This document shows positions 1 through 6,581 of a DNA stretch of 7,738 bases, one piece after another. The notes beneath the pieces are model-generated. The model saw nothing but the letters and a program-made list of their open reading frames with translations, did no database searches and was not told the DNA's origin. A program made the position numbers and the translations under genes. Positions within the stretch are counted from its first letter, which is position 1. Each line of letters opens with the position of its first letter. Source of the DNA: an uncultured Eubacterium sp. (GTDB lineage Bacteria; Bacillota; Clostridia; Lachnospirales; Lachnospiraceae). The stretch covers positions 1 through 7,738 of the forward strand of contig CAKREL010000097.1 in NCBI GenBank assembly GCA_934317205.1, in the 5' to 3' direction.

Positions 1-25
1 AGAAAATAAACTTATACTTCTTCAT
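1..25 (-). CDS. Possible start of a downstream gene (5' end only)
   Basis: Just past the folB-folK stop, the minus strand carries GGAG, a 6-base spacer and an ATG at 25-23. The frame stays open to the window edge and reads MKKYKFIF. The basic-then-hydrophobic start would suit a signal peptide or membrane segment, but eight codons cannot identify a product. No terminator separates it from folB-folK (29 bases between stop codon and ATG), so it could be the last gene of the folate operon. It could equally be a chance ATG. Confidence 0.4.
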
Positions 26-54
26 TCACTACTCCATTTATTCTTTTTATTTTA

Positions 55-885
55 TCAGCTATTCTGTGTCTTGCTGAGCAATTCCTGACGAAGCTGCGCA
101 ACGGTCTTATGCAACACCGGATGGACTTTTCCCGGGCAAAGCATGTAGAGTGGTTCCAACACAAACAATCTGTTCTGCATATCGATATGCGGAATGATCA
201 GTTCTGACTCTGCCACGATTTCATCATCATAAAATACAATATCCAGATCGATAGTGCGCGGTCCCCAGTGAATCACACGCTCCCGACCCAGTTCTGCCTC
301 AATTTTGTGGATGACGATCAGCAACTCCTGCGGTGTAAATAACGTCTCTAATTCAATGGCGCCATTTAAAAATGCCGGCTGCTCTGTATAGCCATATGGT
401 GCTGTCTCCATCAGTTTTGACACTTTCAGATTGCGGATTTCACTGCATTCCTGCAACAGTCTCACTGCTGCCCGTAAAAACTGCTGGCGTTCTCCAAGAT
501 TTGAACCTGCCGACAAATAAACCGTATGCCAACCGCGGCTGATCTCCACCGATACATTTTCCAGAGGCAGTCCGATCGGTGCCCATGGTTTCCGGATCTC
601 CAGATCCAGTTTCTGTAAAAGCGGATATTCCATCAGCATAGCCTGTGCCATATGCTCTGCTACCGCTTCAATCAGCTTAAATGTATGATTTTGCATGTAA
701 CCTGTAATAAAATGACAAACTTCACCATAGTTGATAGATTTTTCCAGGTCATCGGAATAACCGGCTGCACGCGTATTTGTGTACAATGTTGCATTTACCA
801 GAAATTTCTGTCCCAGTTTTGTTTCCTCGGAAAACACCCCATGGTGTCCGAACACTTCCAGATTCTGTATTTTTATACGATCCAT
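55..885 (-). CDS. folBK: Bifunctional dihydroneopterin aldolase / HPPK (FolB-FolK fusion)
   Basis: A two-domain cytosolic folate enzyme of 276 residues. Residues 1 to about 118 are dihydroneopterin aldolase: GHHGVFSEE at 13-21, INYGEV at 51-56 (Tyr53), LIEAVAE at 71-77 (Glu73) and KPWAPI at 99-104 (Lys99), matching the family's active-site positions. Residues 121-276 are 6-hydroxymethyl-dihydropterin pyrophosphokinase: LSAGSNLGER at 124-133, QPAFLNGAIELET at 169-181, and WGPRTIDLDI at 207-216, where Asp213 and Asp215 bind magnesium. His206 sits where many homologues have Arg before WGPR; the rest of the motif is intact. Together the domains turn dihydroneopterin into the pyrophosphate used by FolP. 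The start is firm: GGAGG at 892-896 lies inside the last folP codons, 6 bases before the ATG, and only one base separates the folP stop from this start. This implies translational coupling. Confidence 0.96.
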   Translation of the reverse strand: MDRIKIQNLEVFGHHGVFSEETKLGQKFLVNATLYTNTRAAGYSDDLEKSINYGEVCHFITGYMQNHTFKLIEAVAEHMAQAMLMEYPLLQKLDLEIRKPWAPIGLPLENVSVEISRGWHTVYLSAGSNLGERQQFLRAAVRLLQECSEIRNLKVSKLMETAPYGYTEQPAFLNGAIELETLFTPQELLIVIHKIEAELGRERVIHWGPRTIDLDIVFYDDEIVAESELIIPHIDMQNRLFVLEPLYMLCPGKVHPVLHKTVAQLRQELLSKTQNS

Positions 886-886
886 A

Positions 887-1693
887 TTACGCCTCCATAA
901 TCGCTTTTGTCATCTGAATTGCCTGTTTATTTGCCTTGATATCATGCACACGAACAAAAGCATAGCCCTGCTGCACCGCAAATACGGTTGTCACAGCAGT
1001 TCCCAATGCACGGTCGGTCACAGGTGTGTCAAGTGTCAGTCCGATCACAGATTTCCGGGAAGTTCCCAGAAGCAGCGGATAGCCAAGCGTTTTCAGTTTG
1101 TCCATGTATTTGATGGTGATCAGATTCTGTTCATACGTTTTACCGAATCCAACTCCCGGATCTAACATGATTTTATCATCTGCAATACCGGCTGCTTTTG
1201 CCAGTGTCACGCACTCTGCAGTTTCGTCGTACCATTCCTTCAGGAAATCTGCATAATTGCTGTTCTCACGATTGTGCATCAGGCAGCATGCCACATCACC
1301 TTTTGCGATCACGTCCGCCATCTTCGGATCATATTTCAATCCCCAGATATCATTGATCAGATCTGCACCTGATGCAATTCCTGCTTCTGCCACTGCACTT
1401 TTGTAAGTATCCAGTGAAATCGGTACATCAAATCTGGCTTTTACCGCTTCAATGATTGGCACCACACGGTCAATTTCTTCCTGATCTGTGATCTGCACAT
1501 GACCCGGTCGTGTGGATTCTCCGCCAATATCAATAATATCAGCGCCTTCTGCCAGCATTTCCTCTGTATGGCGCAGTGCTGCATCCAGGCAATTAAAATT
1601 ACCGCCATCTGAGAATGAATCAGGTGTCACATTCAAAATGCCCATTATATATGTCTCATGATCTGTGTCAAAATTTTTCTTTCCTATTATCAT
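887..1693 (-). CDS. folP: Dihydropteroate synthase
   Basis: Condenses 6-hydroxymethyl-dihydropterin pyrophosphate with p-aminobenzoate to give dihydropteroate; this is the sulfonamide target. It has 268 residues, normal for the family, in one TIM-barrel domain. Visible motifs are MGILNVTPDSFSDGG at 17-31, DIGGESTRPG at 55-64, SLDT at 93-96, LINDIWG at 112-118, LDPGVGFGKT at 177-186 (pterin site), GTSRKS at 210-215 and RVHD at 248-251 near the C-terminus. All key residues are present and I see no sign of damage. The start is supported by AAGGAAA about 6 bases upstream of the ATG. folP is separated from the HD gene by 106 bases holding its own promoter and an inverted repeat, and its last codons carry the folBK ribosome-binding site. 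folP and folBK therefore look like a tightly coupled pair that can be transcribed independently of folC. Confidence 0.97.
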   Translation of the reverse strand: MIIGKKNFDTDHETYIMGILNVTPDSFSDGGNFNCLDAALRHTEEMLAEGADIIDIGGESTRPGHVQITDQEEIDRVVPIIEAVKARFDVPISLDTYKSAVAEAGIASGADLINDIWGLKYDPKMADVIAKGDVACCLMHNRENSNYADFLKEWYDETAECVTLAKAAGIADDKIMLDPGVGFGKTYEQNLITIKYMDKLKTLGYPLLLGTSRKSVIGLTLDTPVTDRALGTAVTTVFAVQQGYAFVRVHDIKANKQAIQMTKAIMEA

Positions 1694-1717
1694 TTTTTAT
1701 TTTCCTTCTAAAACGCT

Positions 1718-1760
1718 ATATTCGGTATGCTTTTTTTCATTTATTCTATATACCGAATAT
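1718..1760 (-). promoter_or_regulatory. Perfect 11-bp inverted repeat, candidate operator of folP
   Basis: Arm one (1718-1728, ATATTCGGTAT) and arm two (1750-1760, ATACCGAATAT) are exact reverse complements separated by 21 bases. On the minus strand, arm two falls in the -35/-10 spacer of the proposed folP promoter. Arm one falls about 10-20 bases after the predicted transcription start. The centre-to-centre distance is 32 bp, close to three helical turns, so two bound units would lie on one face of the DNA. The arms are AT-rich, the loop is long and no clean T-run follows, so a terminator is less likely. The bound regulator cannot be named from sequence. Confidence 0.5.
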
Positions 1761-1774
1761 GTTTTTTATGTCAA
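1745..1774 (-). promoter_or_regulatory. Probable sigma-A promoter of folP
   Basis: On the minus strand a perfect TTGACA (1774-1769) is followed after 18 bases by TATAGA (1750-1745). The start of transcription would be near 1738, giving a leader of about 45 bases before the folP ATG. It lies just after the HD gene stop, so it would be an internal promoter if the whole cluster is also read through. Part of the 11-bp inverted repeat overlaps its spacer. Confidence 0.55.
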
Positions 1775-1799
1775 AACCGTTCCGTTTTTCACTACACTT

Positions 1800-2444
1800 T
1801 TACCAACAAATCGTCTGATTACGTTCTTCTTTTTTCCATTTACAGGAATCTGATGCTTCACAGAAAAAACAGTTTCTTGAAAAATGATCTGCCCGGCGAA
1901 TATAGTATTCCATCCTAGAAAGCTCGCCATCCATTTCTTCTCTCCCATGATGCACACCCACAATCTGCAAAGTCTCACGCATCCATTCCGACGGATATTC
2001 AATCTCTGTCAGCAATTTTTCTGCAATCCGCACACCGGCAACGCTGTGATGTTCCCCGGTCTCATACTGTGCCACTCTGCCAATATCATGCAACAGACCA
2101 GTCACGTAAAACTGATCTTTTTTAGCCAGCATGTTATCTGCATTCAGGTATGGTTTCTCCGTATGGTCAGCATCGTCTGTTTGTAGATCTGTTATATATT
2201 GTCCTGCAATTTCAGCACGGTATTCCTGTTCACTGACCTCTACTTTTGCTTCCTTTTTTTGCCGATAATCTTTCAAATGTATCTTATATTCATCTTCCAG
2301 ATACATCATCCATGCCATTCGGCAGACATCCAGCGCATGTGACAGTTCATGATGACAGTATATTCTGTTCTGTTCCATCTCCTGCACACGTTTCTGCAAC
2401 TGCAAAAATTCCGGGTGTTTCAATAATTTTTCTGCAAATTTCAT
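1800..2444 (-). CDS. HD-domain phosphohydrolase-like protein in the folate cluster
   Basis: 214 residues. The HD superfamily (metal-dependent phosphohydrolases) is recognised from HELSHALDV at 32-40, LLHDIGR at 117-123 (metal-binding His119-Asp120), EHHSVAG at 131-137, VHHGRE at 164-169 and RRADHFSR at 183-190 (Asp186). A C-terminal Cys cluster follows: C192-x2-C195-x5-C201-x-W, then Cys213. From memory, relatives in Clostridia end in a similar Cys-rich tail and are roughly 50 residues shorter. The extra length here is a charged segment at about 52-108, between the first His helix and the HD motif. The substrate is unknown. Its place between folC and folP suggests a folate-pathway job, perhaps removing phosphate from dihydroneopterin tri- or monophosphate, but that is inference. 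The start is the only early ATG, with AGGAAA about 12 bases upstream, a rather weak site. The 78 bases before it show no convincing promoter and no terminator. Confidence 0.85.
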   Translation of the reverse strand: MKFAEKLLKHPEFLQLQKRVQEMEQNRIYCHHELSHALDVCRMAWMMYLEDEYKIHLKDYRQKKEAKVEVSEQEYRAEIAGQYITDLQTDDADHTEKPYLNADNMLAKKDQFYVTGLLHDIGRVAQYETGEHHSVAGVRIAEKLLTEIEYPSEWMRETLQIVGVHHGREEMDGELSRMEYYIRRADHFSRNCFFCEASDSCKWKKEERNQTICW

Positions 2445-2522
2445 AAATCTTTCTTTTCCTATTTCTGTGCAACTGTTCTGATATTAACTCACATCAAATT
2501 ATTTTTAGTAAATATATCTAAT

Positions 2523-3902
2523 TTACTCATCTGATTTTTCACTCTCATATGCGTTACGCACATCCCGCAGATACGACAGCGATCCAAAAGCCAGTATCAT
2601 ATCCTCTTTCTGTGCGTCCCGCAAAGCATATAATACCGCATCCTGAATATTTTCACAATATTGTGCATCAATATTTTGCCCGAAAAGTTGCTTTTCCAGT
2701 TCTTTACCGTCCAGCGCCCGGGGATTCTGAGGTGTCACAGTGTATACACGATCTCCGGGCTGATACATCATCGTAATCATTTTTTTATAATCTTTGTCAG
2801 CCAGAACACCCATAATATATACGATTCTTCGGTTCGAAAAACTTTCGTCCAGTGTTTTTCTCAACTTACGCACTGCGTCTTCATTATGCGCCCCATCCAG
2901 ATAGAAATCCGGTCCCGTTCCGATTTGTTCCATACGACCGTGCCAGATGGTATGTGAAAGTCCCTGTTGAATCACAGTTTCTGTGATTTTCGGATACTTT
3001 TTCTGTAGAATCCGCAATGTATTTATCACACAGACTGCATTTTCTACCTGAAATGCACCGCAGAGGGAAAGTGTAACTGGAATACACAGAAAATCTTTTT
3101 CTGATCCTTCTTTCTGGATATTGTTTTTTACAGCATCCGGTGCAATACATACCTCATTGCTATTTCTCCTTGGTGCTTTCCATTCAAATGCATACCGACC
3201 ATCTTTTTGCGTTATGTTCTGCACCTGCGTGATATCCGCAACAATCAACTCTGCCTGCATTTCTTCTGCTTTCTTCTTAATGACTTCCATTGCCTCCGGT
3301 TTTTGCTGCATGGTAACTACCGGCACCTGTGGTTTGATTATGCCGCTTTTTACAGTTGCGATCTCTGCCAGTGAATTCCCAAGAAAACGGATATGATCCA
3401 TACTGATGGATGTCAGTACGCTGACCAGTGGCTTTTTGATCAGATTGGTTGCATCTGTCGCACCGCCCATTCCGACTTCAAGCAATGCCACGTCACAGTC
3501 TTCTTCATAAAACCATAAAAAGGCTGCCGCGGTTTCCACTTCAAACCGGGTAGGATGTGCCATTCCCTGTGCCACCAGTTTTTCACAGGCCGCTTTTACC
3601 CTTGTAAAAAGCTGTGCCAGCCGTCCTTTTTCTATATTTATGCCATTCATCTGAAACTCATCTTCATAAACAAATACATCCGGCGTACAGAATCTGCCCA
3701 CGCGATATCCGGCTTCTGTCAAGACCTGGGAAAGCATAGCGCCCACAGAACCTTTTCCATTTGTACCACCGATGTGTACCAGTGGGATTTCATCCTGTAT
3801 ATTTCCAAGTTCTGCCATCAGATTCTGAATACTGGTCAGCCCCAGCTGACTGCCGTATTTCTTTGTTTCTTCCAGAAAATCCATTGCGTCTATATAATTC
3901 AT
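2523..3902 (-). CDS. folC: Folylpolyglutamate synthase / dihydrofolate synthase
   Basis: ATP-dependent Mur-ligase-like enzyme that adds glutamate to dihydropteroate and/or tetrahydrofolates. Numbering here is from the longer frame with its ATG at 3914 (463 residues). Motifs: P-loop HIGGTNGKGS at 47-56; RFEVETAAAF at 123-132; EVGMGGATDATN at 146-157; SMDHIRFLG at 171-179 (metal-ligand His174); KSGIIK at 189-194 (conserved Lys189); WHGRMEQI and DGAHNEDAV in the C-terminal half. Two sites differ from the usual family pattern: CTPD at 76-79 instead of a TSPH-type loop, and GATDATN where GRxDATN is normal. I prefer the start at 3902 (459 residues). It overlaps the preceding stop as ATGA, and the product then begins MNYIDAM, like typical FolC. 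The ATG at 3914 lies one base after AGGAG, too close for normal initiation, although that site is rather far from 3902. Because this organism also has folP and folBK, the enzyme is probably bifunctional. Confidence 0.94.
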   Translation of the reverse strand: MNYIDAMDFLEETKKYGSQLGLTSIQNLMAELGNIQDEIPLVHIGGTNGKGSVGAMLSQVLTEAGYRVGRFCTPDVFVYEDEFQMNGINIEKGRLAQLFTRVKAACEKLVAQGMAHPTRFEVETAAAFLWFYEEDCDVALLEVGMGGATDATNLIKKPLVSVLTSISMDHIRFLGNSLAEIATVKSGIIKPQVPVVTMQQKPEAMEVIKKKAEEMQAELIVADITQVQNITQKDGRYAFEWKAPRRNSNEVCIAPDAVKNNIQKEGSEKDFLCIPVTLSLCGAFQVENAVCVINTLRILQKKYPKITETVIQQGLSHTIWHGRMEQIGTGPDFYLDGAHNEDAVRKLRKTLDESFSNRRIVYIMGVLADKDYKKMITMMYQPGDRVYTVTPQNPRALDGKELEKQLFGQNIDAQYCENIQDAVLYALRDAQKEDMILAFGSLSYLRDVRNAYESEKSDE

Positions 3903-4453
3903 TGTCTTTTCCATACTCCTTTTTCTGTCACCAGATATTCCACAGGCAAATCATTTTCTTCCGTTGGCAGTTGATCCGCCACCTGCAGTTCATAAGCCAC
4001 TCCTACTTTTACACAATCTGTTTTTCCTTCAAAAAACCGGTCATAGTAGCCTTTGCCATATCCCATACGGTTACCCTGACGGTCAAAAGCTACTCCCGGC
4101 ACAAACACCAGAGCTTCTTCCCAGTCCACCGGATTTGTCTCCACCGGTTCCATTACATGAAATGTACCTTCCTTCAGTTGTGAAAAACTGCTGATTTCAA
4201 AATATCGCATTGTATCTCCAAATACTTTTGGAAACACAATTCGTTTCTGCTGCCGCCATCCTTCTTCTATCACCGGACGGATATCCACTTCATTTCCAAG
4301 TGGCGCATACGCCATTATTCTTTCAGCCTGCTGAAATAAATTACTTGAAATAAAATTCTGGCAGATCTGATTGGATTTTTCCTTTACTTCCTGACTGCTC
4401 ATTTCATTTCTTAATGATTTGTATTTTTTTCTGATTTCCTGTTTTGGGGTCAT
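3899..4453 (-). CDS. 5-formyltetrahydrofolate cyclo-ligase (5,10-methenyl-THF synthetase)
   Basis: Converts 5-formyl-THF and ATP to 5,10-methenyl-THF, returning a storage or inhibitory folate to the active pool. The protein is 184 residues, normal length. Hallmarks are the N-terminal basic helix (KQEIRKKYKSLRNEM), YAPLGNEVDI in the middle, and the C-terminal signature VPGVAFDRQGNRMGYGKGYY, which continues DRF. The frame can be opened two codons earlier at a TTG (4459), but I chose the ATG at 4453 because GAG sits 6 bases upstream of it and would abut the TTG. It starts 12 bases after the AAA gene stop and ends overlapping folC by 4 bases (ATGA), so it is translationally coupled to folC. Common names are ygfA, fau or MTHFS; I leave the symbol blank because usage varies. 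Confidence 0.95.
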   Translation of the reverse strand: MTPKQEIRKKYKSLRNEMSSQEVKEKSNQICQNFISSNLFQQAERIMAYAPLGNEVDIRPVIEEGWRQQKRIVFPKVFGDTMRYFEISSFSQLKEGTFHVMEPVETNPVDWEEALVFVPGVAFDRQGNRMGYGKGYYDRFFEGKTDCVKVGVAYELQVADQLPTEENDLPVEYLVTEKGVWKRQ

Positions 4454-4465
4454 TTTCAACTCTTT

Positions 4466-6328
4466 CTATGAAATTTTCACTTTTACTTTTTTCCCGGAAA
4501 ATGCAATCCCTAATTTTATAATAGTAGAAACTCCATCATTTACCAGTTCTGCACCATATCGTTTTTCTTCCATCTGTTGAATGGCTTTTTCTGCCAAATC
4601 GTTCAATTCGTTTTCGGATAATCCTGTCTCAGCTTTTAATTCCATAATGACACCCGGATACTGCTCTTTTTTGGGAATCAGGCAGATATCATATCTTCCA
4701 TCACCCGATTCACGGTTTGATTTTATTTTGTACTGTGTATCCATCATGGACAGAAGTCCCAGAACCAACCCATGATAAAAACTCTCCGATCCAAAATCAT
4801 AAAAACTTATCGTTTTGTCCAGATACTCTATCAATGCCGTTTGAAATGTTGACACATTATTAGTAAACAGGCTTTCTGCAATTTTATTTGAAGTTGTTCT
4901 CGTAACAGCTCCAATATCTAATAAATGTGCTAAAATCTCGCTTTTATATACTGCCATTATTTCTTTATTCGGTATGGAAACTTCACACAGATAAGTTCCG
5001 TCTGACTGCAATTCCTTTCTTAGTGATTTTAAATAACCTGCAACTAACAACAAACTATACACATTTGCAGGATCTTCGCTGAGAGACCGATATACAACAT
5101 TCTGATCAATTTTTGCAACTACCTTCTTTCCCTGTAGCAATGCATATAATTTCTCTGTAATGTCTTCTGTAGCTGTTTTTAATACATCTTCCAGTACTTC
5201 ATTCTTTCCAGTATTTACCCAGTAAGCCTGCGGAACACATCCTTTTGCAATGTAATTAATCACCGACCATGGATTGTAAATCTCCTGATTTCCAAACAGA
5301 TATCCATCATACCACTCTTTCAGTTCCGATTCTTTCTCTGTGATTCCGTAATATCTCAACATCTCATGTACTTCGGAAGATGTAAATCCAAAGTATTCAT
5401 TATAATTTTCATCCATGACAGAATTAACCATCAGATTATTTAATCCGCTGAAAATACTTTCCTGCGCGATTCGCAGAATTCCGGTCAGAAATCCATAGGA
5501 AATATTGCTGTTATCCTTAAAAGCCCCAGAAAAGAAATTTCGCATAAATCCAATAATCTCATTATAAAAATTTCTGCTGTATCCTTCCTGAATCGGCGTA
5601 TCATATTCGTCCACAATAATAACCGGTGCTTTCTGATAATGCTTTTTCAACATTCTGGATAAATTTTCCAGAGATGAAACCACATCTACCTCTGATGCCT
5701 TTCCAGATAAAATCCGCTGAAAATACTCCTTTTCATACTCTGCCACATAAGGACTTTCCATCAATTCTGAATGCCTTTCAAATTCCGTCTGCAAAAGAGC
5801 CTTGATCTTATCCATCGTTGCTTCCCAGGTATCAAATTTTACATCTTTAAAACTAAGAAAAATAACCGGATACACTCCCTGATGCTGTGTATAAAAATCA
5901 CCACATTTCCAGATTGCTTTATCCCTGAAATAAATACTTGTATCTTCCTGTTGCTTTTCAAAAAAAACACGCAACATATCCATATTCAGAGTCTTACCAA
6001 ATCTTCTCGGCCGCGTAAATAAAGATACCAGTGGTTTCTGATCTAAAAAATTTTTAATCAGTAATGTCTTATCTACATAATAATACTCTGCCTGTGCACG
6101 CACATAATCAGATATTCCAACCGGAAGTGGTTTCTTTTTCTTTTCTTCATTTTTTTTCATGTATTTACCAGATCCGATCCGACCATCGACAGGTTTTTTT
6201 GCACCATCTGGAATCTGCCAGCTTTTTCCGCTCTTTACAGCCCCGGGAATTTTCCCTGATTTGCAAAATGTTGTCACTGTACGTTCCGACAGATTCCATT
6301 CCGCAGCAATTTCTTTACAGGTTTTCAT
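4466..6328 (-). CDS. HTH - AAA-ATPase-like - PD-(D/E)XK protein
   Basis: 620 residues in three parts. Residues 1 to about 50 form a MerR/excisionase-type helix-turn-helix (KEIAAEWNLSERTV, then GKIPGAVKSGKSWQIP and DGR). A Lys-rich linker spans 55-67. The AAA-ATPase-like domain starts near 68: YYYVDKT at 82-88, RPRRFGKTLNMDML at 106-119 as Walker A variant, VIIVDEYDTPIQ at 236-247 as Walker B, and TGILRIAQESIFSGLNN at 282-298. The C-terminus is a PD-(D/E)XK nuclease-like domain (formerly DUF1703) with Asp547, Glu563-x-Lys565 and AIQQM at 582-586, so its catalytic set is intact. The family is abundant in gut bacteria and its function is not established. GAGGAG at 6339-6344 lies 10 bases before the ATG. 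Met57 would give a typical HTH-less family member, which suggests an in-frame fusion. It is followed 12 bases later by the cyclo-ligase gene with no terminator, so its promoter may drive fcl-folC. Confidence 0.9.
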   Translation of the reverse strand: MKTCKEIAAEWNLSERTVTTFCKSGKIPGAVKSGKSWQIPDGAKKPVDGRIGSGKYMKKNEEKKKKPLPVGISDYVRAQAEYYYVDKTLLIKNFLDQKPLVSLFTRPRRFGKTLNMDMLRVFFEKQQEDTSIYFRDKAIWKCGDFYTQHQGVYPVIFLSFKDVKFDTWEATMDKIKALLQTEFERHSELMESPYVAEYEKEYFQRILSGKASEVDVVSSLENLSRMLKKHYQKAPVIIVDEYDTPIQEGYSRNFYNEIIGFMRNFFSGAFKDNSNISYGFLTGILRIAQESIFSGLNNLMVNSVMDENYNEYFGFTSSEVHEMLRYYGITEKESELKEWYDGYLFGNQEIYNPWSVINYIAKGCVPQAYWVNTGKNEVLEDVLKTATEDITEKLYALLQGKKVVAKIDQNVVYRSLSEDPANVYSLLLVAGYLKSLRKELQSDGTYLCEVSIPNKEIMAVYKSEILAHLLDIGAVTRTTSNKIAESLFTNNVSTFQTALIEYLDKTISFYDFGSESFYHGLVLGLLSMMDTQYKIKSNRESGDGRYDICLIPKKEQYPGVIMELKAETGLSENELNDLAEKAIQQMEEKRYGAELVNDGVSTIIKLGIAFSGKKVKVKIS

Positions 6329-6372
6329 TGTTTCTCATCTCCTCGCGTTCTCACTAATTATCTCTTCATACT

Positions 6373-6401
6373 ATAATATATTTTTTTTCCGCAAATCACA
6401 A
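6373..6401 (-). promoter_or_regulatory. Probable sigma-A promoter of the HTH-AAA-nuclease gene
   Basis: On the minus strand TTGTGA (6401-6396) is followed after exactly 17 bases by TATTAT (6378-6373). The predicted start is near 6366, giving a leader of about 38 bases. The spacer holds a run of eight A on the minus strand. The -35 box lies 3 bases from the end of an 18-bp perfect inverted repeat. Confidence 0.5.
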
Positions 6402-6404
6402 TAA

Positions 6405-6447
6405 AAATACGGCATAATATCATTTTTTTTGATATTATGCCGTATTT
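6405..6447 (-). terminator. Perfect 18-bp inverted repeat with T7 loop; terminator or operator
   Basis: Arms 6405-6422 and 6430-6447 are exact reverse complements with a 7-base loop of T on the plus strand. Read on the minus strand, the second arm ends ...GCCGTATTT and continues TTATT, a T-rich tail that fits a rho-independent terminator insulating the AAA gene from upstream transcription. The plus strand has no comparable T-run. However, the rhodanese gene already has a better terminator upstream, and this repeat nearly touches the AAA promoter -35 box, so an operator role is an equal possibility. Confidence 0.5.
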
Positions 6448-6524
6448 GTAAATTACACAACTTCATCGTTTAAAACATAACAAAGATATCTCCACAAAAA
6501 CTCTTAATGACTTATGTCGAATTT

Positions 6525-6538
6525 TACATTGTAATGTA
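6525..6538. repeat. 14-bp AT-rich palindrome
   Basis: TACATT-GT-AATGTA has perfect 6-bp arms around a 2-base centre. It lies between two larger hairpins and near no clear promoter. It could be a regulator site, but in AT-rich DNA such a short palindrome may be chance. Confidence 0.3.
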
Positions 6539-6581
6539 TGCGATATTGTTCAGTATATTCCCTCTGATTCTGATCAAATAT

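Noticed and set aside
652..1165. Plus-strand reading frames opposite folB-folK and folP
   Set aside because: They are Cys/His/Phe-rich shadows with no family motifs, lying fully opposite well-supported enzymes.
1718..1760. Inverted repeat upstream of folP as a terminator of the HD gene
   Set aside because: The arms are AT-rich with a 21-base loop and no clean T-run on the minus strand, and it overlaps a strong promoter; an operator fits better.
2445..2522. Promoter or tetrahydrofolate riboswitch in front of the HD gene
   Set aside because: The 78-base gap shows only weak promoter-like boxes and no compact conserved RNA fold that I can recognise; it is too short for most riboswitches.
3903..3914. 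folC start at the ATG ending at 3914
   Set aside because: AGGAG is only one base away. The ATG at 3902 gives an ATGA overlap with the upstream stop and the family's usual N-terminus. Not fully excluded.
4454..4459. TTG start two codons upstream of the cyclo-ligase ATG
   Set aside because: The GAG ribosome-binding sequence would touch the TTG; it is correctly spaced for the ATG at 4453.
4466..6328. Calling the AAA/PD-(D/E)XK protein an anti-phage defence gene or transposase
   Set aside because: No partner defence genes, terminal repeats, target duplication or integrase are visible, and the family's function is not established.
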